Source: Candidatus Sumerlaeia bacterium
GTDB lineage: Bacteria; Sumerlaeota; Sumerlaeia; JADFCW01
NCBI GenBank assembly: GCA_026415575.1
Contig: JAOAGV010000037.1
Location: 1-36,575 of the forward strand
Direction of reading: 5' to 3'
Length of the DNA: 36,575 nt
A program made the position numbers and the translations under genes. The notes below the pieces were generated by a model, which saw only the letters and a list, made by a program, of their open reading frames with translations, made no database searches and was not told the origin of the DNA. Below are positions 15,950-23,151 of the stretch, in pieces. Position 1 is the stretch's first letter; every line of letters starts with the position of its first letter.

Positions 15950-16456
15950 CGTGCTGCGCACAAAACCGTCTCGACCTGCAATGGGTCCGTCGGGAAGGGT
16001 CCCATTGAACCCTGTCGCCGCCGAAACCTGCACAAAGATGGTGGCGGGTGCATCTCCCGAAATCGGGCAAGGTCGCGCGCGCGCAAGCAAGACCGCCGCG
16101 TGGATGCCGGAAAAACTCCCCCGCACAGCGCCAAGAGATTTGGAGTGCGTGCAGCCATGCTGCCGCTTTGTGGAAATCATTTGTCTTCAGTCAAAGCGTT
16201 GGCATTGAGGAAATAACCTACGCATTGCGGGTTTGAACTTGGCAAAAAACAAAGCGGCAGCAGGGCTACCGCAGTCCAAAGTAGACGCCGATTTGTGTAT
16301 AGTGACAACGGCGCGGCCTCAACGCATTTCCTTTTCACCCTTTCAGCCAGAAAAAAGGCCACAGCGTGGTCGAACGACCTTTTCCCGATTTCGGGACAAG
16401 CTCCCGATGCTGGCGTTGCTTATAAATTCGACTTGCAGAACTAATGGACGAAAGAT
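15950..16456. other. Intergenic stretch between convergent genes, no gene seen
   Basis: This 507-base gap separates the GH140-like gene from the pseudopilin gene, which converge. I see no convincing coding region. It holds two small inverted repeats: GCAGC-CAT-GCTGC at 16151-16163, and GGTCG-AA-CGACC at 16368-16379, which is followed by TTTTCCC on the plus strand and could be a weak terminator. Confidence 0.6.
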
Positions 16457-17017
16457 TTAAAACACCAAACCCCGGTCGTTGACCATCAAATCGCCGTACG
16501 ACACTGTGCCGTTGGTCGGGTCATAGATGCGATTGACGAAGTTCGGCAGGCGGCCTTCGACTTCGTCGCCCGGGCGTCCGCCCAATCCGTCGGCGATCTG
16601 ATTGGGGCCGCACGAGACCAAGTGGAAATAAATCGGCAGGAGCGTGGGGTGACGGTCGGCGCCCCAAAAGGCATAGTTGCTGCGTTCGGGCGCGCCTGCC
16701 GGCAGGTTCTGCCGCGTGCGCGAGAGATCATAGAAGGGGCTGGTCGGCACGGTTGTGATATACGGCACGGGCGAGGTCAGGCGGGTCAGCGGGCGATAGT
16801 CGTCATACCAGTTGACACCGTCGTCGGGCGGAAATGCATTGTAGTCCGTGCGATATGCTTCCATGGCGACGAGAATTTGGCGGAAATCGCTGCGGACGCG
16901 TGTGACCTTGGCGCGTGTCTGGGCTTCGAGGAAATTGGGCAGTGCGATCGCGGCCAGAATGGCAATAATGGCCACGACGATAAGCAATTCAATGAGGGTG
17001 AATCCTTTTCGCTTCAT
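16457..17017 (-). CDS. Type II secretion-like pseudopilin (prepilin N-methylation motif)
   Basis: The 186-residue protein starts MKRKGFTLIELLIVVAIIAI, a textbook type IV prepilin leader. The cleavage site follows Gly5, with Phe6 methylated and Glu10 conserved. The hydrophobic helix continues through about residue 30 (LAAIALPNFLEAQTRAKV). The globular part carries RQILVAMEAYRTDYNAFPPDDG, then a Tyr/Pro-rich section with SPVPYITTVPTSPFYD and a C-terminal NGTVSYGDLMVNDRGLVF. This is the form common in type II secretion-like pseudopilins of PVC and related phyla, which often occur as dispersed single genes, as here. It would be processed by a PilD-type peptidase not encoded in this window. GGGAG lies 8 bases before the ATG. 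Confidence 0.93.
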   Translation of the reverse strand: MKRKGFTLIELLIVVAIIAILAAIALPNFLEAQTRAKVTRVRSDFRQILVAMEAYRTDYNAFPPDDGVNWYDDYRPLTRLTSPVPYITTVPTSPFYDLSRTRQNLPAGAPERSNYAFWGADRHPTLLPIYFHLVSCGPNQIADGLGGRPGDEVEGRLPNFVNRIYDPTNGTVSYGDLMVNDRGLVF

Positions 17018-17451
17018 GGTCGTTCTCCCTGCGGCCTTTGGAGGGGATGAGTACGAATTATATACTCCCTTTTCTTTGCCGTATTAATAGTACACCCTGA
17101 CATGGGTACAGAAATCAACGGAAAAATCATTGTGGGAGAGTTTGAGGAAATGCCGGCCGGTCGGGACTCTCCGGGCGGATATCCAAGGCGATGGGGCAGC
17201 CATGGGGAAGGGCGGAAAATCCGTTGCAGAAAAGCTTGACGGCGAGAATGCCGCTTCGTTAGGTTTTAGTCCATGCAATGGGCAAGAGGGGGGAAACGCG
17301 GGTTTTCCCTCGCGCGCAAAACCAGGCCAAGATTCTCTGAATGCCGATGCCCCGGCAGAAGATATAACCGCGGATTGAGGTGGTTTATTTTCACACCATA
17401 TAGCGGCCGGCGTCCGGCCGCAGACAGATGAGAAGGAGGAGGTGAATTTTC
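17018..17451. other. Divergent intergenic region: pseudopilin promoter side and lipoprotein leader
   Basis: This 434-base region separates the divergent pseudopilin (minus) and small lipoprotein (plus) genes. A TATAAT hexamer on the minus strand (17057-17062) lies 39 bases before the pilin ATG, but no good -35 matches it. A strong hairpin GCGGCCGG-CGT-CCGGCCGC occupies 17403-17421, just upstream of the lipoprotein ribosome binding site. No coding sequence is supported in between. Confidence 0.55.
17403..17421 (+). other. GC-rich hairpin in the 5' leader of the AKPAE lipoprotein
   Basis: An eight-base perfect stem with a CGT loop, GCGGCCGG-CGT-CCGGCCGC, ends 12 bases before the AGGAGGAGGTGA ribosome binding site of the gene at 17452. 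It could stabilise the mRNA or affect initiation. Its function is not shown. Confidence 0.6.
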
Positions 17452-17745
17452 ATGTTGAAGCGACTTCTGGGATTGGTCGTGGCAGTAGCGTTTGCAGTCG
17501 GCGTAACGGCGTGCGGAGGCGGAACAACGCCAGAACCCGCCAAGCCGAAAGAGCCCAAGGCCAAAGAGGCAACCAAAGCGGCCGAACCGGCGAAACCGGC
17601 AGAAGCGGCGAAACCGGCAGAACCGGCGAAGCCCGCAGAACCGGCGAAACCCGCCGAACCGGCCAAGCCGGCTGAACCGGCGAAACCCGCCGAGCCTGCT
17701 CCGGCAGCTCCGGCCCCGGCGCCTCCGGCAGCGCCCGGCAAGTAA
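17452..17745 (+). CDS. Small lipoprotein with AKPAE repeats
   Basis: The 97-residue protein starts MLKRLLGLVVAVAFAVGVTAC, a lipoprotein signal with Cys21, followed by GGG. The rest is almost wholly low complexity: a Lys/Glu/Pro/Ala region, then about seven to eight copies of the pentapeptide AKPAE (a 15-base DNA repeat), and a Pro/Ala tail ending in APGK. It probably forms an extended, periplasm-spanning rod anchored in the outer membrane, like other Ala-Pro-Lys spacers, with no catalytic domain. The ribosome binding site (AGGAGGAGGTGA) is unusually strong. A hairpin sits in the leader, and three consecutive inverted repeats follow the stop, so high expression is plausible. The repeat number may vary between strains. 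Confidence 0.82.
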   Translation: MLKRLLGLVVAVAFAVGVTACGGGTTPEPAKPKEPKAKEATKAAEPAKPAEAAKPAEPAKPAEPAKPAEPAKPAEPAKPAEPAPAAPAPAPPAAPGK

Positions 17746-17757
17746 TCCAGTTCTTTT

Positions 17758-17779
17758 CCGGCTCACATTGTTGAGCCGG
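17758..17779 (+). other. Inverted repeat 1 downstream of the AKPAE lipoprotein
   Basis: CCGGCTCA-CATTGT-TGAGCCGG forms an eight-base perfect stem with a six-base loop, 12 bases after the lipoprotein stop. No T-run follows directly, so it may protect the mRNA 3' end and need not stop transcription. Confidence 0.7.
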
Positions 17780-17784
17780 CAAAA

Positions 17785-17802
17785 CCAGCAGGATCCTGCT
17801 GG
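17785..17802. other. Eighteen-base perfect palindrome
   Basis: CCAGCAGGATCCTGCTGG equals its own reverse complement over 18 bases. It lies between two hairpins. With no loop it is a better candidate for a dimeric protein-binding site than for an RNA hairpin, though cruciform formation or a small-loop hairpin is possible. Confidence 0.8.
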
Positions 17803-17820
17803 GAAGGTGGTACATAAGAT

Positions 17821-17862
17821 TTCGGCCGAACCATTGCACAAGCGTTCGGCCGAATTCTTTTT
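17821..17862 (+). terminator. Intrinsic terminator of the AKPAE lipoprotein transcript
   Basis: An eleven-base perfect stem, TTCGGCCGAAC / GTTCGGCCGAA (17821-17831 and 17844-17854), has a 12-base loop and is followed by TTCTTTTT. This is a strong rho-independent terminator for the plus strand, between the lipoprotein gene and the convergent GT2 gene. Confidence 0.9.
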
Positions 17863-17884
17863 GATCAGCTTGGCGTTTGCCTAT

Positions 17885-18565
17885 TTACGACACAATCCGA
17901 TACTTCACCAGCGTCCACAACGACACGAAACCATCCTTCCAATAGATCTTTTTCCCTTCTGCACGTCCCCGCGGGATATAGGTGATGGGTATTTCGACGA
18001 TCCGGTGCCCCGCCTTGATCAACTTCACAGTCAGTTCGACCGTGAAGGCAAAGTCGTTGTTGTGGATGGTCATCTTGGAAATCAGTTCTCGGCGAAACAC
18101 CTGATAGCACGTCTCGACATCCGTCAGGCGTGTGCCGTATAGAAGATTGACCGACCAATTGATGACCCGATTGCCCCAATACTGGAGAAAAGTCATGGCC
18201 GGCCGGCCTTGCAAGAAACGCGAGCCGAAGACCACGTCCGCTTCGCCGCGTTCGAGCGGGGCCAAGAGCGCCGGATAGTCGTTGGGATCGAGTTCAAGAT
18301 CGGCGTCCTGAAAGATGACAAACTCACCGCGCGCCGCCGCGATTCCCTCTTTGAGCGCACTGCCGCGGCCGTTGCGCCGCGGCTGATAGATGACGCGTGT
18401 GTCGGGCTGCTGTTCTTGTGCGCGAAGCAACTCGATCGTGCCGTCTATCGAATGGCCGTCCACGACGATGATTTCCTTGTCAATGGGAACCGCACGGACT
18501 TTCTGCAGCAGCAATTCGATCGTGCGCCGCTCGTTATACACCGGAACAATTACAGAAAGTTTCAT
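17885..18565 (-). CDS. GT2 glycosyltransferase, dolichol-phosphate mannose synthase-like
   Basis: From the ATG at 18565 the protein has 226 residues and a complete GT-A fold. It opens with KLSVIVPVYNERRTIELLL. The UDP/GDP-sugar site carries IIVVDGHSIDGT (D36, D41), a variant of the usual VDDGSTDGT. The DXD-type metal site is in FVIFQDADLELDP (D87, D89). DVVFGSRFLQG and ETCYQVFRRELI follow, and the protein ends in a DPM1-like IVEIPITYIPRGRAEGKKI. It has no membrane segment, like the soluble DPM1 class. It should transfer a hexose from a nucleotide sugar to polyprenyl phosphate at the inner face of the membrane. That would supply the two downstream-acting GT-C-like proteins encoded immediately upstream on the same strand. 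A longer frame to 18943 only overlaps the next gene. Confidence 0.92.
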   Translation of the reverse strand: MKLSVIVPVYNERRTIELLLQKVRAVPIDKEIIVVDGHSIDGTIELLRAQEQQPDTRVIYQPRRNGRGSALKEGIAAARGEFVIFQDADLELDPNDYPALLAPLERGEADVVFGSRFLQGRPAMTFLQYWGNRVINWSVNLLYGTRLTDVETCYQVFRRELISKMTIHNNDFAFTVELTVKLIKAGHRIVEIPITYIPRGRAEGKKIYWKDGFVSLWTLVKYRIVS

Positions 18566-18605
18566 CCGCAACCCCCGTCCATTCCCTCCATGCTGTCCAC
18601 TCCCG

Positions 18606-20447
18606 TCATTTCGCCTTGAGCCTGTAAATATCCGGTTCGGGAAAATATATTCGCTCCTTGACCGCCGCCACGTCCGGGTCGCGCAGAAGGGGAATTTCGA
18701 TCCGCTCGGCTTCGGCGCCGATGCGCGGGTCATACCATGTCGCAAAGACCGGCCGGCGCTGCAAGTTGGGCGCCACAATGTCGTGCGCCATTGTGCGAAA
18801 GAACTCTTCTTCCGTCGGCGTCTCGGCAAACGTGCGAAACGCCACGGGCGGATCATAGCGGCCTTCAAAGTATTTGCCGTAGCCGGGGGTCGCAAGAAAA
18901 TTGCGGCCGAAGACCACCACATCGCGCCTACGATGCTCGACAATCTGCTGATACCACAGCGGCTCGATGTCGTAATCGGCGGCGGTCAGGATTAGGGCGT
19001 TGAACGGCAGGCGTTCGAGCACGTCGCGCCCGTAGCGCTCGGCGGCCGTGTAGCCCGAATGGTCGGCCGCGGCCCGTCCGCGCAGACACATGCCCACGGG
19101 CAGCGCCATCATCAGACAGGCCAAAAGGGCCGACGAGTGGGCCAGCAGGCGCGATTCGGCCCACCGGTGCAACTGCGCCGCCGCAACGACAAGGCAAAGG
19201 ATTACGATTACATGCGCGGGGAAAAAGTAGCCTTCGATGTCATGGATGCTGTAAATCATCACTGCGACCGCATTCATCGCCACGACGATGGCCAGAGATG
19301 CCGCGAAAAGCGGCTGTCCGCGCCAGAGAATTCGCCATCCCAAAATTGCCCCGAACAGCACCAGGCAACCTAAAAGGATTGGCACTGCCGCCGGTGCTTC
19401 GTGCAACACAACCAGCTGCCCGCCCATCCATTCGAGCCACTCACGCAAACGATAACGCAAAAAGACCGGGTAGGTTTCCGAATCGAACGGTGTTCCTTGA
19501 ACGATGGGACGGTCAGGGAACAGCCATTGCGGAACTTTCAGCAAATAAAACTTGCGAAATTCACCTCCGCGCACCGACCAGAGAAACCGCTGCATATTCG
19601 ACGGATCGCCCCAGTTCAGCGGCGGATTCTGCGCGGCCCGAAGAGGCAAATACAAATAGACCGACAGTCCCGCAATTCCCGCCAGAAGTGCGGGGAGAAC
19701 CAATCGCGTCAACCGCCGCTGCAACGGCTCTCGCGCAGGAATGGCTTTCCGTTTCCGGCCGGTTGGCTCCGGCCGGGGCGGAATCAACATCCATCCACCG
19801 ACAACGGCCAGCACGGGCATGAGCAACATGCCGGCCATCGTGTGGTTGCCCATACCCAGAGCGCAGAGGAAGCAGGCGGCGATGAACCAGCGCCGGTCGC
19901 GTGTGAGGACAACCGACAGAATCAGATTCAGGACGCCCGCAACAATGGCCGCATTGAGCAGATAGACTTCGCTCAATCCAGCGTGATACCAGAACGTCTG
20001 CGAGAAGGCCGTGCACCATCCGGCGCCGGCGGCAAAGGCGGCGTGGGACATGATGGCGGGCTGTTTGGTTTTTTTCTTGTCGGTCGGGTCAGACGGGTCG
20101 GACAAGTCGGCCGGGTCAGATAGGTCGGATGTTTGGCGAGGGCGGCTGTGTCTCAGCAGCCGCCACACCAGCCATGCCACCAACGCGGCCAGTACAGAGC
20201 CGGTGGCCAGCGACATTAAGTTCATCCGAAAAGCAATGGTCCCGAGCGGAATTCTTGTGAACAGATGTCCCAGGAGGGAATACAGCGGATAGCCCGTCGG
20301 GTGCGCAACGCCAAGGACGGCGGCCACACAGGTCAATTCAATCCCGTCGCCCCAATAAATCGTCGGGCAGATCGTGGTGGAATAAACCACAACCGCCACC
20401 AGCGGAACGAAAATCATCATCAGCATACCCGTCCGCCGCTCGCTCAC
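18606..20447 (-). CDS. DUF2723 (TMEM260-like) polytopic membrane protein
   Basis: From the GTG at 20447 the protein has 613 residues. The DUF2723 signature is clear at residues 28-63: CPTIYWGDGIELTCVAAVLG followed by VAHPTGYPLYSLLGHLF. Its acidic residues (D34, E37) lie in the first extracytoplasmic loop, as in GT-C enzymes. About ten membrane segments follow, then a soluble C-terminal domain of roughly 170 residues. TMEM260-type proteins are O-mannosyltransferase-like. The likely donor is a polyprenyl-linked sugar made by the adjacent GT2. A cytoplasmic loop at about residues 106-122 is made of Ser-Asp-Pro/Leu repeats encoded by the nonamer array. The start overlaps the upstream gene's TGA by 4 bases (GTGA), with GAGG 10 bases ahead, so a start further upstream is unlikely. 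Confidence 0.88.
   Translation of the reverse strand: MSERRTGMLMMIFVPLVAVVVYSTTICPTIYWGDGIELTCVAAVLGVAHPTGYPLYSLLGHLFTRIPLGTIAFRMNLMSLATGSVLAALVAWLVWRLLRHSRPRQTSDLSDPADLSDPSDPTDKKKTKQPAIMSHAAFAAGAGWCTAFSQTFWYHAGLSEVYLLNAAIVAGVLNLILSVVLTRDRRWFIAACFLCALGMGNHTMAGMLLMPVLAVVGGWMLIPPRPEPTGRKRKAIPAREPLQRRLTRLVLPALLAGIAGLSVYLYLPLRAAQNPPLNWGDPSNMQRFLWSVRGGEFRKFYLLKVPQWLFPDRPIVQGTPFDSETYPVFLRYRLREWLEWMGGQLVVLHEAPAAVPILLGCLVLFGAILGWRILWRGQPLFAASLAIVVAMNAVAVMIYSIHDIEGYFFPAHVIVILCLVVAAAQLHRWAESRLLAHSSALLACLMMALPVGMCLRGRAAADHSGYTAAERYGRDVLERLPFNALILTAADYDIEPLWYQQIVEHRRRDVVVFGRNFLATPGYGKYFEGRYDPPVAFRTFAETPTEEEFFRTMAHDIVAPNLQRRPVFATWYDPRIGAEAERIEIPLLRDPDVAAVKERIYFPEPDIYRLKAK
20080..20133. repeat. Nonamer array TCNGACNNN, locus 2, inside the DUF2723 gene
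   Basis: Six uninterrupted 9-base units: TCGGTCGGG, TCAGACGGG, TCGGACAAG, TCGGCCGGG, TCAGATAGG, TCGGATGTT. They encode Ser-Asp-Leu/Pro repeats on the minus strand. Sequence type and phase match the arrays at 7291-7344 and 27254-27370, although the host genes are unrelated. Confidence 0.9.
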
Positions 20448-22006
20448 TGGGCCGACCTCATGCCTTCGATGCGGAAAATGACTGTACGAAACCGCTGGGG
20501 CGTGTAGCGGTAAAACCACGCCGCCGGATTTTGATGCGTATCGGGATTCTCCATGATGTCGGGAAGAAGTGGCACGAGCGAAGACTCGAACCACGCCGCT
20601 TCGCTCACGTCATAGCGTTGCCGCAGCAACTCGATCTGCCGCTCGAACCGAAGCATGGGCGCCACAAGGGTGGGAACAGGGCTTAGTCCCCCATAGCAGC
20701 TGTGCAAGCAGACATAGTCGCCCTTGACCAACCGCGCCGAATCATCCAGCCCCTCGACCTTGCGTCCCGACCAATACGACATTTTCACCGCTGGCATTTC
20801 GGGCTTGTAGAATTCGTTCGAGAAGATTCGCGCGTCCGGCGGCAGCGATGCGCAATACTGCGCCGCCTGCTTGATGTCGCCGAACGCTCCGCGTTGAAGC
20901 CAAATCACCGCCAGCGACCATCCGAGGGAATAGAAAAGAATCAAGCAAAGGGCGGCGCGAACCCACCGCAATCGGCCAACGGCGGATTGTTCCCACCTTG
21001 CCGCTGCCACTCCCCCCATCACCATCATAAATGGAATCAGAGGCAGAAGATAGCGCTCCTGATAGGCCGAAAAGACCGCCTGCATGGCGATCAGTGCCGC
21101 TGCAATGGCCAGAAAGACAAGGCCAAATACCCGCATTCCGAAGTCGCCTTTGAGCAAGGTGATCAGACCGAGCAGACAAAGCACGAACACAGGGACGGTG
21201 ATGAAGTAGGGAAAGAGCAGGACAAAGCTTTCGATCAGATTCCAGTAATTCAGCAAACTCGCCCCAAGGCCGGCTCCGGCGCGTTCTGCGATTTGTTTGG
21301 TGTGGCCGCCAAACAAGCTTGCGCGAAAGCCGATGCTCCAAATCACAACATAAAGAGCGATTGCAACAACAGCCGCAGCCGTCAGACGATTGGGGGAACT
21401 TGTCCGTTTTCTCCATCGAATTGCCAGAATTAAAACTCCTCCAAACATAACCAACGACAAAACTCCCTGAAAGCGTGTGATGCCTCCAAGCGCACCGAGA
21501 AAGCTTCCGAACACCATGGCTGCATACAGCATGTTTTCCCGTAAGCGCCGTGACTTTTCATCGCCCGCCGGCAAATCGCGCAGGCCGCAAACTCCGGCCC
21601 AATACAGCACGGCGGACGAGAAAAACAGCACTACAAACAACGCATCGCTCATGACGCGAATGCTCCAGCGCCATGCAAGGGCATTGGCCATGAGCAGCAA
21701 CGAGGCATAAACAGAGGCGCGGCGGCCGCCCAACCGGAACGCCGTCCAATACACGGGAATAACGAGCAGCGCGGATGCGGCAATGGAGATGAGTTTGCCG
21801 GCGGTCTCCGCATCGCCGACCGCGCCTTTCAGCGCCTGAATCAGCGCGGTATAAAGCGGCGGCCAGAACGTGAAGCCGTATTGGAAGGCGATGATCTGAA
21901 GAATGCCGTCGGTGTATTCGGCCGCATTGAGGTTCAGGCAGGCGAGTCGGGCGGCGAGGGCGATTGCGACAAAGAGGAGGAGAATCTTGCGATCAATCGA
22001 GGCCAT
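20444..22006 (-). CDS. Polytopic glycosyltransferase family 39/83-like membrane protein
   Basis: The 520-residue protein has about ten to twelve membrane segments. It opens with KILLLFVAIALAARLACLNL, then a first loop AAEYTDGILQIIAFQYGFTFWPPLYTALIQAL. The Glu-Tyr-Thr-Asp there is in the position of the acidic catalytic residues of ArnT and PMT-type GT-C enzymes, and WPPLYTALIQ resembles their conserved second motif. WSIRVMSDALFVVLF fits the next conserved helix. The C-terminal 130 residues are soluble. The probable role is transfer of a sugar from a lipid carrier to a surface acceptor. It starts with ATG, and copy 2 of the 100-base element lies 25 bases upstream. It heads a three-gene unit with the DUF2723 gene and the GT2 gene. 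Confidence 0.85.
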   Translation of the reverse strand: MASIDRKILLLFVAIALAARLACLNLNAAEYTDGILQIIAFQYGFTFWPPLYTALIQALKGAVGDAETAGKLISIAASALLVIPVYWTAFRLGGRRASVYASLLLMANALAWRWSIRVMSDALFVVLFFSSAVLYWAGVCGLRDLPAGDEKSRRLRENMLYAAMVFGSFLGALGGITRFQGVLSLVMFGGVLILAIRWRKRTSSPNRLTAAAVVAIALYVVIWSIGFRASLFGGHTKQIAERAGAGLGASLLNYWNLIESFVLLFPYFITVPVFVLCLLGLITLLKGDFGMRVFGLVFLAIAAALIAMQAVFSAYQERYLLPLIPFMMVMGGVAAARWEQSAVGRLRWVRAALCLILFYSLGWSLAVIWLQRGAFGDIKQAAQYCASLPPDARIFSNEFYKPEMPAVKMSYWSGRKVEGLDDSARLVKGDYVCLHSCYGGLSPVPTLVAPMLRFERQIELLRQRYDVSEAAWFESSLVPLLPDIMENPDTHQNPAAWFYRYTPQRFRTVIFRIEGMRSAQ

Positions 22007-22015
22007 TGAGTATTC

Positions 22016-22041
22016 CCGCTTGTAGTTCAGACTTTAGACTC
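22016..22041 (-). repeat. Degenerate 26-base hairpin unit beside the GT gene start
   Basis: On the minus strand this is a 14-base part, GAGTCTAAAGTCTG, plus a 12-base tail, AACTACAAGCGG. It has the same layout as the units at 22149-22252 in the opposite orientation. The stem is imperfect. It overlaps the last 10 bases of element copy 2. Confidence 0.6.
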
Positions 22042-22131
22042 TTCGGTCTATCCATGCAGCCAATTTGCATGGGTCTTTTCTAACTTCGAACTTCTTGCCT
22101 CTGACCTCTTTGGTTGCGGCCGACGGCCACG
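22032..22131 (-). repeat. 100-base conserved upstream element, copy 2
   Basis: This aligns without gaps to copies 1 and 3 over 100 bases. Its 5' hairpin is GTGGCC-GTC-GGCCGC. It ends 25 bases before the ATG of the GT39-like gene (22006) and is in that gene's orientation. It carries TCTAAA where copy 3 has TATAAA. Confidence 0.85.
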
Positions 22132-22148
22132 TTAGGATATGGGTCCGG

Positions 22149-22252
22149 CACACCGAAGCGTGAACTACAAACACCAAACTGACGTCTGGTTTATGTAGGG
22201 CACGCTGAAGCGTGAACTCCATACGGCAGACTAAAGTCTGGACTGCATACGG
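22149..22252 (+). repeat. Four tandem 26-base hairpin units
   Basis: Units start at 22149, 22175, 22201 and 22227, exactly 26 bases apart. Each has a 5-4-5 hairpin: CACAC-CGAA-GCGTG, CAAAC-TGAC-GTCTG, CACGC-TGAA-GCGTG and CAGAC-TAAA-GTCTG. Each ends with a 12-base tail such as AACTACAAACAC or AACTCCATACGG. Stems differ but mostly remain paired. The array ends 1 base before the tyrA stop codon and fills the gap up to the GT gene. Confidence 0.85.
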
Positions 22253-22253
22253 A

Positions 22254-23117
22254 TCATGGGATCAGGCGTTTGCGAAACTCGCGCGCTTTTACGAGGCGAC
22301 CGAGCACAGCGTCGCCCTGCCCGTCGCGGATTTCATCGGCCATGATCAGAAGGTCGCCGCCAAGATGTTCGAGGGCGTCGGCAAGCGCTGTGCGGTTCTC
22401 CAAACAGATGTCGCGCCAGACTTCGGGCGGGCCGGCGGCCACGCGCGTCGTATCGCGAAATCCGTTGCCCAAAATCGTTGCCAGCAGAGCGGTATCTTCG
22501 CGGCTTTCGGCGGCGGTCAACAGCACGCCGACCGCAGCCATGTGGGGCAGATGGCTGACCAATGCGACAAGCCGGTCGTGGCGTTGGGGATCGAGCCGGA
22601 CGGTGCGGCCGCCGAATGCGCGCCAAAACAATTCCACCCGTTCGATCGCACTGCGCTTGGTTTGCCGGGTTGGCGTCACCACGCAGCAGGCGTTGACAAA
22701 CAGGTCGGCCGATGCATGGGCCACGCCGCTGCGCTCGCTGCCGGCCATCGGATGCGAACCAACAAACAGCGGCCCCTGTTTGCCGAAGTGTTTCTCCGCC
22801 TCGGCCACAATGGTGGCTTTCGTGCTTCCCACATCGGTGACAATCGCGGAGGCTTTGCATAGGGTGGCCAGACGCGGCAACAGCTCCACAATGTGCGAAA
22901 CGGTCGAACAGAGCACGATCCAGTCGGCGTCGGCGCATCCGTCTTCGAGCGATGTGGTAAATTCGTCAATGGCGCCGCGCTCGACGGCCTCGGCCAGTCG
23001 TTCTTCCGACCGCCCGATGCCGATGATGCGGTCGGCCAGCCGATGGGCGCGCGCCGCCAGCCCGACCGACCCGCCGAGAAGACCAACCCCGTAGATTGCC
23101 AGTGTGCCGATATGCAA
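22254..23117 (-). CDS. tyrA: Prephenate/arogenate dehydrogenase
   Basis: The 287-residue protein oxidatively decarboxylates prephenate or arogenate in tyrosine synthesis. The NAD(P) motif GVGLLGGSVGLAAR lies near the N-terminus, followed by IGIGRSEERL. Then come DWIVLCSTVSHIVELLP, IVTDVGSTKATI with the conserved Gly-Ser, and the substrate block GSHPMAGSERSGVAHA. The helical dimerisation domain contains HDRLVALVSHLPHMAAVGVL and FRDTTRVAAGPPEVWRDI. There is no ACT or chorismate mutase domain, so it is monofunctional. The start must be TTG (23117): the frame has no ATG or GTG before an upstream stop, and GGAG sits 8 bases ahead (23126-23129). It is preceded by hisC and pheA on the same strand with small gaps. 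Confidence 0.93.
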   Translation of the reverse strand: MHIGTLAIYGVGLLGGSVGLAARAHRLADRIIGIGRSEERLAEAVERGAIDEFTTSLEDGCADADWIVLCSTVSHIVELLPRLATLCKASAIVTDVGSTKATIVAEAEKHFGKQGPLFVGSHPMAGSERSGVAHASADLFVNACCVVTPTRQTKRSAIERVELFWRAFGGRTVRLDPQRHDRLVALVSHLPHMAAVGVLLTAAESREDTALLATILGNGFRDTTRVAAGPPEVWRDICLENRTALADALEHLGGDLLIMADEIRDGQGDAVLGRLVKAREFRKRLIP

Positions 23118-23151
23118 AACCGCTGCTCCAAATGAATTGAGATTAAAAAGA

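Noticed and set aside
17590-17700. CRISPR or satellite in the AKPAE gene
   Set aside because: The 15-base repeat is in frame and encodes a pentapeptide within a lipoprotein with signal and ribosome site, so it is coding.
22149-22252. CRISPR array
   Set aside because: The 26-base period is regular, but the units themselves form hairpins with variable stems. There are no constant repeats with unique spacers and no cas genes in the window.
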